Shown here: piece by piece, positions 17,625 through 31,255 of the stretch | Numbering within the stretch: the first letter of the stretch is position 1 | Layout: every line of letters begins with the position of its first letter | Source of the DNA: Hoeflea phototrophica DFL-43 | GTDB taxonomy: Bacteria > Pseudomonadota > Alphaproteobacteria > Rhizobiales > Rhizobiaceae | DNA length: 64,000 nt | Assembly (NCBI RefSeq): GCF_000154705.2 | Contig: NZ_CM002917.1 | Span: 3,855,853 to 3,919,852, forward strand | Reading direction: 5' to 3' | The notes under the pieces: model-generated | Told to the model about the DNA's origin: nothing | The model's input: the letters and a program-made list of their open reading frames with translations, nothing else | Databases searched by the model: none | Program-made: the position numbers and the translations under genes

Positions 17625-19331
17625 ATGGCGCATGCTGAAGGACCACCAACCGTGGCGACAATCAAAACCATGCTCAGGATATTGTTTACACCGGCTGCCG
17701 CTGTCATGGCTGCCGTGCTCTGCGCGTTGTTTTTGTATATGGCCGAGCGGGCCATCGCACACATGCCGTTTGTTCTGATGTCGACACTGGGACTCTCAGC
17801 ACTTCTTTTCCTGTTCTGTCGCCGGCTCTACTTTTCGATCTACACGGCGTTGGGAGTGAGCGTGCTGTTGACGGCAGCATCCGTTGTCAAATACCGCAAC
17901 AAGGGCTTTGACCTGCATATCTACGATGTTGTCTTTACCGGAACCGACGCCAGCGCTTTCAGCTTCCTGCTATCGGAATTCACAGTGTTGATTGTTCCGG
18001 TTGCTTTGGCTTTGCTTTGCAGCCTGCTGTGTCTCGGCTTCATGTTCTCGAAAGATAAAAAAACCGGGCTTGCGGTGAAATGGCGGCTGGGCCTTGCCGC
18101 GGCGGTCCTGAGCCTGATTCCCGCAACCTATCCGCTTCAGGCGGAAGAACCGCGCTATTTCCACTATTTGAGCGGTTTCAACGCTTCATCTTTCTTCGTC
18201 TCGCTGCTCGACCTGAAGGATGCTGCACTCGGTGAAGATGCTGCATCCCGGTTTGCGAACAGACCACCTGAAGAGCCGTTCCCCGCGGCCGACGCTTGCA
18301 GTTCGGACATATCAAAACCCGATATTTTCATCGTGCTCAGCGAAAGCCAGATCGAACTGGGCAGTATCGACCGCCATGGGATCAGCCAACGCTTTCCATC
18401 CAGCCAGCGCTCCGGCGACGGAAAACGCAGGGGTCTCAGGGTCGAAACCTTTGGAGGCGGCACCTGGATCTCGAATTTCTCGCTGATGACCGGTCTGTCG
18501 AGTCTCGAGTTCGGCTGGCAGGCCCCTTATCTGACCACCATACTTGAAAACAGGGTTCATCGCTCGCTGGCGACAGAACTCGCAGGCTGTGGCTACAGAA
18601 CAGCGGCGCTGATGCCGATGCAGCACAGCTTTGTCAATGAGGGCCCTTTCCTGGAATCGATCGGCTTTGAAGATATCCTGGACTACGACCAGATCGGCGC
18701 CAGCCAGTATGCCCACGAAGATCGGTTCTACTTTGAAGCGGCGCGGGCATTCATCGAAGAACACCGCGCAAATGACGGCCGGCCGCTCTTCTTGCAGGTG
18801 CAGACCATGTTCGCCCATTCGCCCTATTCCGACAACATGGCCACCCCGCTCAGCGGAGAGGGGATCAACTCCGGAGATCCCGAACTGGATGAATATGTCC
18901 AGCGGGTTGTACAGTCTCAGGCGGATTTCGGCTGGTTCCTGGCTCAATCTAAGGCAGAAAAGGCCACCCACCCTTCCATTGTTCTCGAATTCGGGGATCA
19001 CCAGTCCTTCGCAACCAAACAAATCTTGTCGGACGCCGATCCCGGATTTGCCATGAACGATCTTCGCTCCCGCGCCTACGAGACCTATTTCACGGTCCAT
19101 GGATTCGGCGTGGACCTCGACATGAAGCCGTTTGATACCGCCGAACTTGATATCGGCTTCCTTGGCGTTTCCTTGTTGGACGCAGCTGGACTGGACAAAT
19201 CACCAATGTTCGCCGACCTCTCCGCCCTCAGGGAGCGGTGCGGCGGGCAGTTGTATTTCTGCCCCGACAGGGAGGCCGTTGATACGCATATCGGACGCCG
19301 GATTGCGTCAGGGGATCTGGTTCTGCAGTGA
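17625..19331 (+). CDS. Membrane-anchored LTA synthase/OpgB-like sulfatase-superfamily enzyme
   Basis: A 568-residue protein with about five N-terminal membrane segments (for example MLRILFTPAAAVMAAVLCAL and LLSEFTVLIVPVALALL) and a large periplasmic domain of the alkaline phosphatase/sulfatase superfamily. Metal-site motifs are IVLSESQIE and LEFGDHQ. The nucleophile region is probably GGGTWISNFSLMTG. This resembles the lipoteichoic acid synthase and MdoB/OpgB families, which move phosphoglycerol or phosphoethanolamine groups. In rhizobia such enzymes can modify cyclic glucans or lipid-linked sugars, so an envelope-decorating transferase is the best guess. I chose ATG 17625 because GAGGGG precedes it; ATG 17670 is possible. 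Confidence 0.75.
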   Translation: MAHAEGPPTVATIKTMLRILFTPAAAVMAAVLCALFLYMAERAIAHMPFVLMSTLGLSALLFLFCRRLYFSIYTALGVSVLLTAASVVKYRNKGFDLHIYDVVFTGTDASAFSFLLSEFTVLIVPVALALLCSLLCLGFMFSKDKKTGLAVKWRLGLAAAVLSLIPATYPLQAEEPRYFHYLSGFNASSFFVSLLDLKDAALGEDAASRFANRPPEEPFPAADACSSDISKPDIFIVLSESQIELGSIDRHGISQRFPSSQRSGDGKRRGLRVETFGGGTWISNFSLMTGLSSLEFGWQAPYLTTILENRVHRSLATELAGCGYRTAALMPMQHSFVNEGPFLESIGFEDILDYDQIGASQYAHEDRFYFEAARAFIEEHRANDGRPLFLQVQTMFAHSPYSDNMATPLSGEGINSGDPELDEYVQRVVQSQADFGWFLAQSKAEKATHPSIVLEFGDHQSFATKQILSDADPGFAMNDLRSRAYETYFTVHGFGVDLDMKPFDTAELDIGFLGVSLLDAAGLDKSPMFADLSALRERCGGQLYFCPDREAVDTHIGRRIASGDLVLQ

Positions 19332-19556
19332 TTGCCGATTGACAGCGTTGAACAAGCGCTGCAATCCGGTTCCGGCTTACAAACACAGTCATCGAGACAG
19401 CACAGCCTTGGATGATGCACGGCAATTAGGTCAATCTAATGGATTTAATTGCTGGATATTGGCTCCAAAATCCGCCATTGCTGTAGGATCTAATCAAGAC
19501 TCTGCTGAGTAAACTCGCGCCATCTTGCTCCATTTCCTACTCACCGGGAACCGACC
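19332..19556 (+). promoter_or_regulatory. Upstream region of the glycogen operon with nested inverted repeats
   Basis: The 225 bases before glgP are more AT-rich than their surroundings and should hold the operon promoter. ATTAG-N6-CTAAT (19425-19440) is nested partly within GCAATTA (19422-19428) and TAATTGC (19446-19452). No known regulator site is recognised. Confidence 0.4.
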
Positions 19557-22028
19557 ATGATTTCCAAGTCTGCCCTAGCCGACCTGCCCTCACCTGCCCC
19601 GCGCAGCGCCGATCCCGATGCGTTGGCCGCCGAAATCATCGAACGGCTGACCTATTCGATCGGCAAGGACGCAAAGGTTGCCAAGCCACATGACTGGCTC
19701 ACGGCAACAATTCTTGTCATTCGCGACCGGGTCATCGACCGCTGGATGGAATCCACCCGTCAAACCTACGATACGGGCGGCAAGCGGGTCTACTACCTCT
19801 CTCTCGAGTTCCTGATCGGACGGTTGACGCGCGATGCCGTGTCCAATCTAGGAATGCTTGATGAGGTGCGCGCAGCACTCGGTTCCCTGGGTGTGGATTT
19901 CGATGCCGTCACATCGCTTGAGCCGGATGCGGCGTTGGGCAATGGCGGGCTTGGTCGCCTGGCGGCCTGCTTCATGGAATCGATGGCCACTGTCGACGTA
20001 CCCGCCTTTGGCTACGGCATCCGCTATGTCCACGGACTGTTCCGCCAACAGATGAGCGACGGATGGCAGGTTGAACTGCCCGAGACCTGGCTCGCCAACG
20101 GCAATGCCTGGGAATTTCAGCGCCGGGAAAGCGCCTATGAGATCGGCTTTGGCGGTTCGGTTGACGGCATCGGCGCCAACCCCGCGGAGACCCAGCGCTG
20201 TGTCTGGAAACCCCAGGAGCGAATGGTTGCCGTGGCTTATGACACGCCTGTGGTCGGCTGGCGGGCCAAGCGCGTCAACACATTGAGGCTCTGGACCGCA
20301 CAGCCGATCGATCCGATCCTGCTCGATGCGTTCAATGCCGGAGACCACATCGGTGCATTGCGCGAAAGCAACAAGGCTGAAGCTCTGGCCCGGGTTCTGT
20401 ATCCGGCCGACCAGACGCCCGCGGGACAGGAACTCAGGCTTCGGCAGGAGTATTTCTTCTCCTCCGCCTCGCTACAGGACATTCTGCGCCGGCATCTTCA
20501 GGAATATGGGGACCTGCGCTCACTGCCCGACAAGGTCGCCATTCAGCTCAACGACACACACCCGGCCATCTCCGTTGCCGAACTGATGCGGCTGTTGATC
20601 GACATCCACCGCTTCGGGTTCGATGCCGCCTGGGAGATAACCAGGAAGACGTTCAGCTACACCAACCACACGCTGCTGCCCGAGGCACTGGAGAGCTGGC
20701 CGGTGCCACTGTTCGAACGGCTTCTGCCGCGTCACATGCAACTGGTCTACGCCATCAACGCGAAGATTCTTCGCAACGCCCGGCTGGAGCGCGGCTTTGA
20801 TGAAGACCAGATCCGATCAGTCTCACTGATCGACGAGGGCGGCGACCGGCGCGTCCGGATGGGCAACCTGGCCTTTGTCGGCTCCCATTCGATAAACGGC
20901 GTGTCGGCTCTGCACACCGATCTGATGAAGCAGACCGTGTTCTCGGATCTTCATGGCCTTTACCCCGACCGCATCAACAACAAGACCAACGGCATCACCC
21001 CGCGGCGATGGCTGATGCAGTGCAACCCAGGCCTGTTCAGCCTGATCCGCGACGCCATTGGCGACGAATTCATGGACAACACCGAGGCGCTCTCAGCCCT
21101 CGACGCCTTTGCCGGTGACAGCGAGTTCTGCGCCCGCTTCGCCGCAGTAAAGCGCGACAACAAGGTCAGGCTCGCCAATCTCGTCGCCCGCCGCATGGGC
21201 ATCAAGCTCGATCCTTCGGCAATGTTCGACATCCAGATCAAGCGCATCCATGAATACAAGCGGCAATTGCTCAATATCATTGAAGCCATTGCGCTCTACG
21301 ACCAGATCCGCTCCCACCCGGAGCGCGACTGGGTGCCGCGCGTCAAGTTCCTGGCTGGAAAGGCTGCACCAAGCTATCACAACGCAAAATACATCATCAA
21401 ACTGGCCAATGATGTCGCCCGGGTGATCAACAATGATCCGGCCGTGCGCGGTCTTCTGAAAATAGCGTTCCTGCCAAACTACAATGTCTCCCTTGCCGAG
21501 ATCATGGTGCCGGCAGCCGATCTGTCGGAGCAGATTTCCACCGCCGGTATGGAGGCATCGGGCACCGGCAATATGAAGTTTGCCTTGAATGGCGCGCTGA
21601 CCATCGGAACCCTCGACGGCGCCAATGTCGAAATCCAGGAACATGTCGGCAAGGACAACATCATCATTTTCGGCATGACAGCCGAGGAAGTTGCCGAGCG
21701 CCGCGAAAATGGTCACGAACCTCGTCCCATCATCGAGGCCTCACGGGAACTGTCGCAGGCCCTCACGGCCATCGCCTCGGGTGTTTTCAGCCCCGATGAC
21801 CGCGATCGTTACGCAGGGCTGGTAGCAGGGCTTTATGACCATGACTGGTTCATGGTCGCCGCCGATTTCGAGGCCTATGCCGACGCTCAGCGCCGGGTCG
21901 ACGCTTTGTGGGTTGACGAAGAGGCATGGTATAGCCGTACTATCCTCAATACATCGCGCATGGGATGGTTTTCTTCGGACCGCACCATTCGGCAGTATGC
22001 AAAGGAAATCTGGAAAGCCGGCCCATGA
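19557..22028 (+). CDS. glgP: Glycogen phosphorylase
   Basis: An 823-residue PLP enzyme that releases glucose-1-phosphate from glycogen. The family signatures are clear: [13 protein letters not shown] near residue 125, [21 protein letters not shown] and the PLP-lysine region [17 protein letters not shown] near the C-terminus. Length is normal. It is the first gene of a six-gene operon, and its stop overlaps the glgB start (ATGA at 22025). Promoter sequences should lie in the 225 bases upstream. Confidence 0.97.
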   Translation: MISKSALADLPSPAPRSADPDALAAEIIERLTYSIGKDAKVAKPHDWLTATILVIRDRVIDRWMESTRQTYDTGGKRVYYLSLEFLIGRLTRDAVSNLGMLDEVRAALGSLGVDFDAVTSLEPDAALGNGGLGRLAACFMESMATVDVPAFGYGIRYVHGLFRQQMSDGWQVELPETWLANGNAWEFQRRESAYEIGFGGSVDGIGANPAETQRCVWKPQERMVAVAYDTPVVGWRAKRVNTLRLWTAQPIDPILLDAFNAGDHIGALRESNKAEALARVLYPADQTPAGQELRLRQEYFFSSASLQDILRRHLQEYGDLRSLPDKVAIQLNDTHPAISVAELMRLLIDIHRFGFDAAWEITRKTFSYTNHTLLPEALESWPVPLFERLLPRHMQLVYAINAKILRNARLERGFDEDQIRSVSLIDEGGDRRVRMGNLAFVGSHSINGVSALHTDLMKQTVFSDLHGLYPDRINNKTNGITPRRWLMQCNPGLFSLIRDAIGDEFMDNTEALSALDAFAGDSEFCARFAAVKRDNKVRLANLVARRMGIKLDPSAMFDIQIKRIHEYKRQLLNIIEAIALYDQIRSHPERDWVPRVKFLAGKAAPSYHNAKYIIKLANDVARVINNDPAVRGLLKIAFLPNYNVSLAEIMVPAADLSEQISTAGMEASGTGNMKFALNGALTIGTLDGANVEIQEHVGKDNIIIFGMTAEEVAERRENGHEPRPIIEASRELSQALTAIASGVFSPDDRDRYAGLVAGLYDHDWFMVAADFEAYADAQRRVDALWVDEEAWYSRTILNTSRMGWFSSDRTIRQYAKEIWKAGP

Positions 22029-24244
22029 TCGAAAAGGGAACCGCGCGTAACGCCGACAAAACAGGCATTGCCCTGCCGGCGGATACAGCAGAAGCAATCG
22101 CTTCGGGAGCGCATGCGGACCCTTTTTCTGTTCTTGGCATTCACCAATTTGAAGATGGCTTTCTTGCCCGTGTTTTCATCCCGGGGGCTGATGCCGTCTT
22201 CGCGACAATCCTGGACGGCTCCCCGGCAGGCAAGCTCGACGCTGGCGCCGTCTCAGGCGTTTTCGAAGGCAAGGTTGATATCAAGACGCGGCAACCGCTG
22301 CGCTATAAGGCATCAAGAACCACTGGTGACTCGACTGACATATGGACGGTCGATGACCCCTACAGTTTCGGCCCCGTGCTCGGACCGGTGGACGACCACC
22401 TGTTTGCCGAAGGCTCGCATCTGCGACTGTTCGACCGCCTTGGCGCCCACCCGATTGAGCATGAAGGTGCTAAGGGGGTGCATTTCGCAGTCTGGGCGCC
22501 CAACGCCCGGCGCGTGTCGGTGGTGGGTGATTTCAATGCCTGGGACGGACGCCGTCATGTCATGCGCCGCCGGAGCGATGTCGGCGTCTGGGAGATCTTC
22601 GCGCCCGGAGTGATCGCGGGAACCGCTTACAAATTCGAAATCATCGGGGCCCAGGGAGAAAAGCTGCCACTCAAGGCGGACCCCTTCGCCAGACAAGCCG
22701 AATTCAGGCCGGCCACCGCCTCGATCGTGACCACCGAAATTGCACATGAATGGGGCGATCAGGCACACCGTAATCATTGGGCAAACGTGGATGCCCGGCG
22801 TCAGCCGATGTCAATCTACGAGGTGCATCCGGGGTCGTGGCGCCGCCATGCCGATGGCGCCTTTCTCAGTTGGGATCAGCTCGCCGATGAACTGATCCCC
22901 TACTGCACCGAGATGAGATTCACGCATATCGAGTTTCTGCCGGTCTCCGAACACCCCTACGATCCATCTTGGGGCTATCAGACAACGGGGCTGTATGCGC
23001 CCTCGGCGCGGTTCGGCGAACCTGAGGGGTTTGCCCGGTTCGTCGATGGCGCGCATCAGGTCGGCATCGGCATCATTGTCGACTGGGTCCCTGCCCACTT
23101 TCCCACCGACGAGCATGGCCTGGCGCATTTTGACGGCACCGCGCTCTACGAACATGCAGACCCTCGTCAGGGCTTTCATCCCGACTGGAACACGGCCATC
23201 TACAATTTCGGTCGTAAGGAAGTGTCCTCCTATCTCGTCAACAACGCCCTGTTCTGGGCGGAGGCCTATCATGTTGACGGCCTGCGTGTGGATGCTGTGG
23301 CTTCCATGCTTTACCTAGACTACTCGCGCAAGGACGGGGAATGGGTGCCCAACAAGGATGGCGGCCGCGAAAATCTAGAAGCAGTCGATTTCCTGCGCGC
23401 CATGAACAAGGCAGTCTACGCAAGCCATCCCGGCATAGTCACCATTGCGGAAGAATCGACGTCCTGGCCCAAGGTTTCCGCCCCAGTGCATGAGGGCGGG
23501 CTGGGTTTCGGTTTCAAATGGAACATGGGATTCATGCATGACACCCTGTCCTATATCAGCCGCGATCCGGTTCACCGGAAGCACCACCACGACGAGATCA
23601 CCTTCGGACTGCTCTACGCATTCTCTGAAAATTTCGTACTGCCGATTTCCCATGACGAGGTGGTGCATGGCAAAGGCTCGCTGTTGGCCAAGATGCCGGG
23701 CGACGAATGGCAGAAATTTGCCAATCTGCGCGCCTATTTCGGTTTCATGTGGGGCTATCCGGGCAAGAAACTCTTGTTCATGGGCCAGGAATTCGCCCAA
23801 CGCGGTGAATGGAGCGAAGCCCGCCAGCTCGATTGGGATCATCTCGATGATCCCCGCCACCATGGCATGCAGGATCTGGTCCGTGACCTTAACCGGCTCT
23901 ATGCGAGACTGCCGGCCCTGCATGCACGCGATTGCGAACCCGAAGGCTTTGAGTGGCTCATTGCCGATGACAGCACCAACTCGGTTTTTGCCTGGATCAG
24001 GCGGGCTCCTGGCGAAAAGTCAGTCGTTATCGTGACAAACTTCACGCCAAAAGTGCGAACCGGCTATCAGCTTGATTTGCCTGAAGCAGGAAACTGGCTT
24101 GAAGTCTTCAATTCCGACGCCACCATCTATGGTGGCTCTGGACAGGGGAACATGGGCGAAGTGATGACACGTCTCGAGGACGGACACATCATCGCCGATC
24201 TGACATTGCCGCCATTGGCGACAATTATGCTGACGCCAGGATGA
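22025..24244 (+). CDS. glgB: 1,4-alpha-glucan branching enzyme
   Basis: A 739-residue glycoside hydrolase family 13 enzyme that adds alpha-1,6 branches to glycogen. The start at 22025 is set by the ATGA overlap with glgP; frames farther upstream only shadow glgP. Domains in order are an N-terminal CBM48 region ([20 protein letters not shown]), the catalytic barrel with the nucleophile in [12 protein letters not shown] and the acid in IAEESTSWP, and a C-terminal beta domain. [12 protein letters not shown] is also typical of branching enzymes. Confidence 0.97.
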   Translation: MIEKGTARNADKTGIALPADTAEAIASGAHADPFSVLGIHQFEDGFLARVFIPGADAVFATILDGSPAGKLDAGAVSGVFEGKVDIKTRQPLRYKASRTTGDSTDIWTVDDPYSFGPVLGPVDDHLFAEGSHLRLFDRLGAHPIEHEGAKGVHFAVWAPNARRVSVVGDFNAWDGRRHVMRRRSDVGVWEIFAPGVIAGTAYKFEIIGAQGEKLPLKADPFARQAEFRPATASIVTTEIAHEWGDQAHRNHWANVDARRQPMSIYEVHPGSWRRHADGAFLSWDQLADELIPYCTEMRFTHIEFLPVSEHPYDPSWGYQTTGLYAPSARFGEPEGFARFVDGAHQVGIGIIVDWVPAHFPTDEHGLAHFDGTALYEHADPRQGFHPDWNTAIYNFGRKEVSSYLVNNALFWAEAYHVDGLRVDAVASMLYLDYSRKDGEWVPNKDGGRENLEAVDFLRAMNKAVYASHPGIVTIAEESTSWPKVSAPVHEGGLGFGFKWNMGFMHDTLSYISRDPVHRKHHHDEITFGLLYAFSENFVLPISHDEVVHGKGSLLAKMPGDEWQKFANLRAYFGFMWGYPGKKLLFMGQEFAQRGEWSEARQLDWDHLDDPRHHGMQDLVRDLNRLYARLPALHARDCEPEGFEWLIADDSTNSVFAWIRRAPGEKSVVIVTNFTPKVRTGYQLDLPEAGNWLEVFNSDATIYGGSGQGNMGEVMTRLEDGHIIADLTLPPLATIMLTPG

Positions 24245-24277
24245 ACCGGGCGCGAAACTGAGTCTGGGGAGGATGAA

Positions 24278-25549
24278 ATGGAGCAGAAAAGGGCACAGCC
24301 ACTGGCACGAGACGCCATGGCCTATGTGTTGGCCGGCGGCCGCGGCAGCCGGTTGAAAGAGCTCACCGACCGGCGCGCCAAGCCAGCCGTTTATTTTGGC
24401 GGCAAGACCAGGATTATTGATTTTGCCCTCTCCAATGCCCTCAACTCCGGGATTCGCCGCATCGGCGTCGCGACCCAGTACAAGGCACATTCACTGATCC
24501 GGCACCTGCAACGTGGTTGGAACTTCCTACGCCCCGAGCGAAATGAAAGTTTCGACATCCTGCCGGCCAGCCAGCGCGTGTCAGAGACCCAATGGTACGA
24601 CGGCACTGCAGATGCCGTGTTCCAGAACATCGACATTATCGAAGGCTACGAGCCCAAATACATGGTGATCTTGGCCGGTGATCATATTTACAAGATGGAC
24701 TACGAATTGATGCTGCAACAGCACGTCGATTCCGGCGCCGACGTTACTGTCGGCTGTCTCGAGGTGCCACGCATGGAAGCAACAGGCTTCGGCGTCATGC
24801 ATGTCGATGAAACCGACCAGATCATAGACTTCGTCGAAAAACCCGTCGACCCGCCCGGCATCCCAAGCAATCCCGACATGGCTCTGGCGTCGATGGGAAT
24901 CTATGTCTTCAACACCGGTTTCCTGATGGAGGAGTTGCGGCGGGATGCTCAAACCCCTGGCTCAAGCCGTGATTTCGGCAAGGACATCATCCCCTACATC
25001 GTCCAGCACGGTAAAGCGGTGGCACATCGGTTCGCCGATTCCTGCGTTCGGGAAACACCGGAGCATGAAGCCTACTGGCGGGATGTCGGAACCATGGACG
25101 CCTATTGGCAAGCCAACATCGATCTGACCGAAATACTGCCCGATCTCGACCTTTATGACCGGTCCTGGCCGATCTGGACCTATGCGGAGATCCGCCCGCC
25201 GGCCAAATTTGTGCACAATGAAGATGGCCGTCGCGGCACGGCGCTTTCCTCACTGGTGTCGGGCGATTGCATCATTTCCGGATCAGAATTGCATCGCTCG
25301 CTGCTTTTCTCCGGTGTGCTGTGCCGCTCTTATTCAAAACTCAACGAAGCGGTGGTATTGCCCGAATGTGTCATCGGGCGTCACGCCAATCTCTCCCGCG
25401 TCGTGCTCGACAGGGGCGTCAAGATTCCGGCCGGACTGGTTGTCGGCCAGGATCCGGAACTCGATGCCAGCCGTTTTCGTCGAACCGAGTCAGGGATCTG
25501 TCTCATAACCCAGGAAATGCTCGACCGTGAGGGGCTGATTTACGAATGA
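24278..25549 (+). CDS. glgC: Glucose-1-phosphate adenylyltransferase
   Basis: A 423-residue ADP-glucose pyrophosphorylase, the committed step of glycogen synthesis. The nucleotide-binding loop is [20 protein letters not shown]. The sugar-phosphate side shows FVEKP and GDHIYKMDY, and the C-terminal part has left-handed beta-helix repeats. In this family the enzyme is controlled by glycolytic intermediates. An SD-like GGGGAGG lies upstream. Its stop overlaps the glgA start (ATGA at 25546). Confidence 0.97.
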   Translation: MEQKRAQPLARDAMAYVLAGGRGSRLKELTDRRAKPAVYFGGKTRIIDFALSNALNSGIRRIGVATQYKAHSLIRHLQRGWNFLRPERNESFDILPASQRVSETQWYDGTADAVFQNIDIIEGYEPKYMVILAGDHIYKMDYELMLQQHVDSGADVTVGCLEVPRMEATGFGVMHVDETDQIIDFVEKPVDPPGIPSNPDMALASMGIYVFNTGFLMEELRRDAQTPGSSRDFGKDIIPYIVQHGKAVAHRFADSCVRETPEHEAYWRDVGTMDAYWQANIDLTEILPDLDLYDRSWPIWTYAEIRPPAKFVHNEDGRRGTALSSLVSGDCIISGSELHRSLLFSGVLCRSYSKLNEAVVLPECVIGRHANLSRVVLDRGVKIPAGLVVGQDPELDASRFRRTESGICLITQEMLDREGLIYE

Positions 25550-26994
25550 AGGTTCTCTCTGTTGCGTCAGAAGTCTATCCGCTGATCAAGACCGGCGGGC
25601 TTGCGGATGTCGCCGGCGCCCTGCCCGCCGCATTGGCGGCGCACGGCGTAGACATGCAGGTGCTTCTCCCCGGCTACAAGCCTGTCATGGCCAAGCTCGT
25701 CAATCCGGTTCGGATGATGGAGTTCGATGATCTCTTCGGCGTCAAGGCAGTGATCATGGCCTACCGGATGGGCGGGGTTCAGTATCTCGTACTGGACGCT
25801 CCGGATCTTTTTGACCGCGATGGCGGTCCCTACACGGATGCATCAGGCACCGATTTCCCGGACAACTGGCGGCGCTTCGCAGCGCTGTGCCGCGCGGCCG
25901 CCAGCATCGCCGAAGAAGGACTGGATGGATGGATTCCGGACGTCGTTCACGCCCATGACTGGCAGGCGGGTCTGGTTCCGGCCTATCTCCAACATGGCCC
26001 GGCGGCAGCCACACCCAGCGTCATGACGGTTCACAACATTGCGTTTCAGGGCCAGTTCAAGGCCGCGATCTTTGCCGAGCTTGGTCTGCCGCCTTCGGTC
26101 TTCTCGGTCGACGGCATCGAGTATTATGGCGACGTGAGCTACCTGAAGGGCGGCCTGCAGCTGGCGTCCGTGATCACAACGGTAAGCCCGACATACGCCC
26201 AGGAAATCCGCACCCCGGAATTCGGCATGGGCCTTGAAGGCTTGGTCAACGCGCGCGCGGCGGACCTGTACGGTATTGTCAATGGAATCGACACCACGGT
26301 CTGGGATCCGGCGAGCGACCCGCTGATTGAAGCCAAATACTCCGAAGGAAAACTCAAAAAACGTCAGCCAAACCGCAAAGCACTTGCCGATCGGTTCGGC
26401 TTGACCGAGCAAGATGGGCTCCTCTTCACCGTGGTCAGCCGGTTGACCTGGCAGAAAGGGATGGATGTTCTGGCCGAGGTTGCCGATGACATCGTCACCA
26501 TGGGCGGTCAGCTTGCGGTTCTGGGGTCAGGCGATCCCGAACTTGAGGACGCGCTCCTGGCCGCAGCTGCCCGTCACCCGGGCCATATCGGCGTCATCAT
26601 CGACTATGATGAAGCCTTATCCCATCTCATGCAGGCAGGTGGCGACGCGCTCCTGGTCCCGTCACGGTTCGAACCTTGCGGACTGACCCAGCTCTACGGG
26701 CTGCGCTATGGAAATGTTCCGGTGGTCGCTCGCACCGGCGGCCTGGCCGACACCATAATCGACGCCAATGAGGCTGCAAGCGCCGCCCGTGTCGCCACAG
26801 GCTTTCAGTTTTCTCCAGTCACGCCCGATGCCCTGCGCGAGACACTGCGCCGCGCGACCAGAGCCTTTGCCGAGCCCAAGGTCTGGGCTAGGTTGCAAAA
26901 TCAGGGGATGGATTCAGATGTCTCCTGGGAGCGAAGTGCAGCACGCTACGCGACGATGTACCGTGACATCATTGCTTCCGTTTCCAGCGATTGA
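25546..26994 (+). CDS. glgA: Glycogen synthase
   Basis: A 482-residue GT5 glycosyltransferase that lengthens the glucan chain from ADP-glucose. The N-terminal [13 protein letters not shown] motif (ADP-glucose binding) and the C-terminal [17 protein letters not shown] and [10 protein letters not shown] segments are standard for bacterial GlgA. It is coupled to glgC by an ATGA overlap and followed after 15 bases by pgm. Length is normal. Confidence 0.97.
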   Translation: MKVLSVASEVYPLIKTGGLADVAGALPAALAAHGVDMQVLLPGYKPVMAKLVNPVRMMEFDDLFGVKAVIMAYRMGGVQYLVLDAPDLFDRDGGPYTDASGTDFPDNWRRFAALCRAAASIAEEGLDGWIPDVVHAHDWQAGLVPAYLQHGPAAATPSVMTVHNIAFQGQFKAAIFAELGLPPSVFSVDGIEYYGDVSYLKGGLQLASVITTVSPTYAQEIRTPEFGMGLEGLVNARAADLYGIVNGIDTTVWDPASDPLIEAKYSEGKLKKRQPNRKALADRFGLTEQDGLLFTVVSRLTWQKGMDVLAEVADDIVTMGGQLAVLGSGDPELEDALLAAAARHPGHIGVIIDYDEALSHLMQAGGDALLVPSRFEPCGLTQLYGLRYGNVPVVARTGGLADTIIDANEAASAARVATGFQFSPVTPDALRETLRRATRAFAEPKVWARLQNQGMDSDVSWERSAARYATMYRDIIASVSSD

Positions 26995-27003
26995 ACAGAG
27001 TAA

Positions 27004-28637
<1,634 letters not shown>

Positions 28638-28638
<1 letters not shown>

Positions 28639-30617
28639 TGAGGTTGATCAACGACGCTGCTGCAGCCTTCAGGGCCGGAGCCGCACTCACGGCCTCCGGC
28701 GCACGGTTCGTGGTTCAGGCACCCGGTGCCGAGGCGGTTTCGGTATGCCTGTTTGATCAGATCGACACCGAAGTCGCCCGGCACAGCCTTGACGCAAGCG
28801 GCGATGGCCTGTTCACCGGTTTGGTTGAAGGGGTGAGCGCTGGCCAGCGCTACGGTTTGCGCGCGCACGGCCCCTGGGCGCCAGCAAGGGGGGATCGGTT
28901 CGACCCGTCAAAGCTGTTGGTTGACCCTTACGCCACAAGGCTCGACCGGCCTTTTTCCTACGACCCGCGCCTCGGCCTTTTTGGGGAGGACACCGCAAGC
29001 CTGGTCCCCAAGGCCGTGCTTGAGCCGCCGCTCCCATCCCTCAACCCCGGCAAACCGGTCTTTGTACCCGGGGGTCTGGTTTACGAGCTTCCCGTTCGCG
29101 CCTTCACCATGCTGCACCCGGATGTTCCTGAAGGCGATCGCGGCACGCTCAGGGCTCTGGCGCATCCTGCGATCATCGACCATCTGGTTTCGCTCAATGT
29201 AAGCACCGTGGAGTTGCTACCGATCGCTGCCTGGATCGATGAACGGCATCTGCCGCCGCTCGGCCTCAGCAATGCCTGGGGCTACAATCCCGTCACCATG
29301 CTGGCACTCGACCCACGCCTTGTACCGGGCGGAATTGCCGATCTTCGTTTCGCCGTCGAGGCGCTTCATCAAGCAGGGATCGGCGTCATTCTTGACGTTG
29401 TCTACAACCACACCGGCGAAAGCGACAATCACGGGCCGACCCTTTCATTGCGAGGGCTCGGCAACGCCACTTACTATCGGCATGAGCGGGATGATCCCGG
29501 AAGCCCGGTCAACGACACCGGTTGCGGCAACACGCTGGCCTGTGACCGGCCGGAAGTTCAGACGCTGGTTCTCAGCGCACTTCGCCATTTCGTAACCCAG
29601 GCCGGGATTGATGGCTTCCGCTTCGATCTGGCTCCGGTCATGGGCCGCTCGCAGGACGGCTTTTCAGCGGACGCCCAGCTTCTGCAAGCCATTGTGGATG
29701 ATCCGGTCCTGCATGACCGGGTGATGATCGCCGAACCCTGGGACATCGGGCCCGGCGGCTACCAGCTCGGCAATTTCGGCCCTCCCTGGCTTGAATGGAA
29801 CGACAGCGCGCGAGACGACATTCGGCGCTTCTGGCGCGGCGATCCGGGGATGACCGGGGCATTGGCAACGCGGCTTTCAGGCTCATCGGATATTTTCGCG
29901 CGCAATGGTGCGCGCAAGACCCGCAGCATCAATTTCGTTGCCGCCCATGACGGCTTTCCGCTTGGCGATCTGGTGATGTTTGAAACCAAACACAATGAGG
30001 CCAATGGCGAAAACAACCGCGATGGCCATAACGCCAATCACTCATGGAACAATGGTATAGAGGGCCCGAGCGAAGACCCGGCTGTAGCCGCCGCGCGCGA
30101 AGCAGATGCACGGGCGCTGCTCGCCACCCTGTTCTCCACCCGCGGCACGATCATGCTGACGGCTGGTGATGAGTTCGGCCACAGCCAGGGGGGCAACAAC
30201 AACGCCTATGCACAGGACAATGCCATAACGTGGCGCGACTGGTCGCAACTGAACCATGAGCGGCTCGCCTTTACCCGCGCCTGGTCGAAGCTCAGGGCCA
30301 ACTCGGAGCTGCTTGGACGTCTGGAGTTTCTCAGTAGCGCAGACGGTTCGGACACTCCCGATCAGGTTGCCTGGCTCACCTCCGACGGCAAACCGATGAC
30401 GCCGGAAGATTGGGAAGACGCAAACCGCACAGCCTTCGTGATGGTTCTAGGAGCACCCGGCAACCGAATAGCAACCCTCTTCAACCGAGGCTTCAGTGCG
30501 GTTGATCCAGCTCTTCCGGCGACTGCGGGCCAATGGGTTTCTGCGCTTTCAGGAACACCCCTTGACGAGAAATCCCCAGGCCGCTCCGTGACCGTCTGGC
30601 GGGAAACAGATACCTGA
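28638..30617 (+). CDS. glgX: Glycogen debranching enzyme
   Basis: A 659-residue GH13 enzyme that hydrolyses alpha-1,6 branches left after phosphorolysis. An N-terminal CBM48 region is followed by the barrel with VVYNHTGESD, the nucleophile in GFRFDLAPVMG, the acid in IAEPWDIGPGGYQLG, and NFVAAHDGFPLGDLV. The GlgX/isoamylase pattern of residues around LEWNDSARDDIRRFWRG is clear. It is the last gene of the glg operon and overlaps pgm by one base. No clear terminator is seen in the short gap after it. Confidence 0.95.
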
Positions 30618-30729
30618 CTTTGCGGCCGCGATGAGATGCCGGAAACTGGGTATCGACAAAAATTGCCAATGCACTGCTCCACGCATCGCTGTAAGGTTCC
30701 GCATTGCAATATGACATTTGGAGGCCAGC

Positions 30730-31218
30730 GTGGCACGAGAGATTTCACTCGCCGACATCGAGAGCCTTGTTGGCACGGAACTTGGCGTATCAGAGTGGAT
30801 TGAGGTTCCTCAGTCGCGGATCGACACATTCGCCGACGCCACCGGTGACCACCAATTCATCCATGTCGATCCCGCACGGGCAGCAGAGACGCCATTCGGA
30901 GGAACCATCGCACACGGGTTTCTCACACTGTCGATGCTGTCAGCCATGAACTATGACTGCGTCCCCACTGTGCGCGAACAGACCATGGGGATCAATTACG
31001 GCTTTGAGAAAGTCCGCTTCATGGCCCCGGTCCCTGCAGGCACACGCATCCGCGGCCGGTTCGTGCTGGAAGCCGCCCGCTTTCGTGGAGCGGGCATGAT
31101 CATGTTGACCTATCTGGTAACCATCGAGATCGAGGGCAGCAAGAAACCTGCGCTCACCGCCACCTGGCTGACCATCAGCCAGTTCGATCCCAAGGATCGC
31201 CCGCAAGACGCCGGCTGA
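30730..31218 (+). CDS. MaoC family dehydratase ((R)-enoyl-CoA hydratase-like)
   Basis: A 162-residue single hot-dog domain. The hydratase 2 motif is visible as FADATGDHQFIHVDP...AAETPFGGTIAHGFLTLS, with the catalytic Asp and His. Such proteins hydrate enoyl-CoA or act as NodN-like proteins. The GTG at 30730 has GGAGG five bases upstream; a TTG 12 bases earlier is less likely. It stands behind glgX but has a 112-base gap, so it may have its own promoter. Substrate unknown. Confidence 0.85.
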   Translation: MAREISLADIESLVGTELGVSEWIEVPQSRIDTFADATGDHQFIHVDPARAAETPFGGTIAHGFLTLSMLSAMNYDCVPTVREQTMGINYGFEKVRFMAPVPAGTRIRGRFVLEAARFRGAGMIMLTYLVTIEIEGSKKPALTATWLTISQFDPKDRPQDAG

Positions 31219-31255
31219 CCGGACGCCAGCGTCACGCGATGCCCGACACTGTCCT

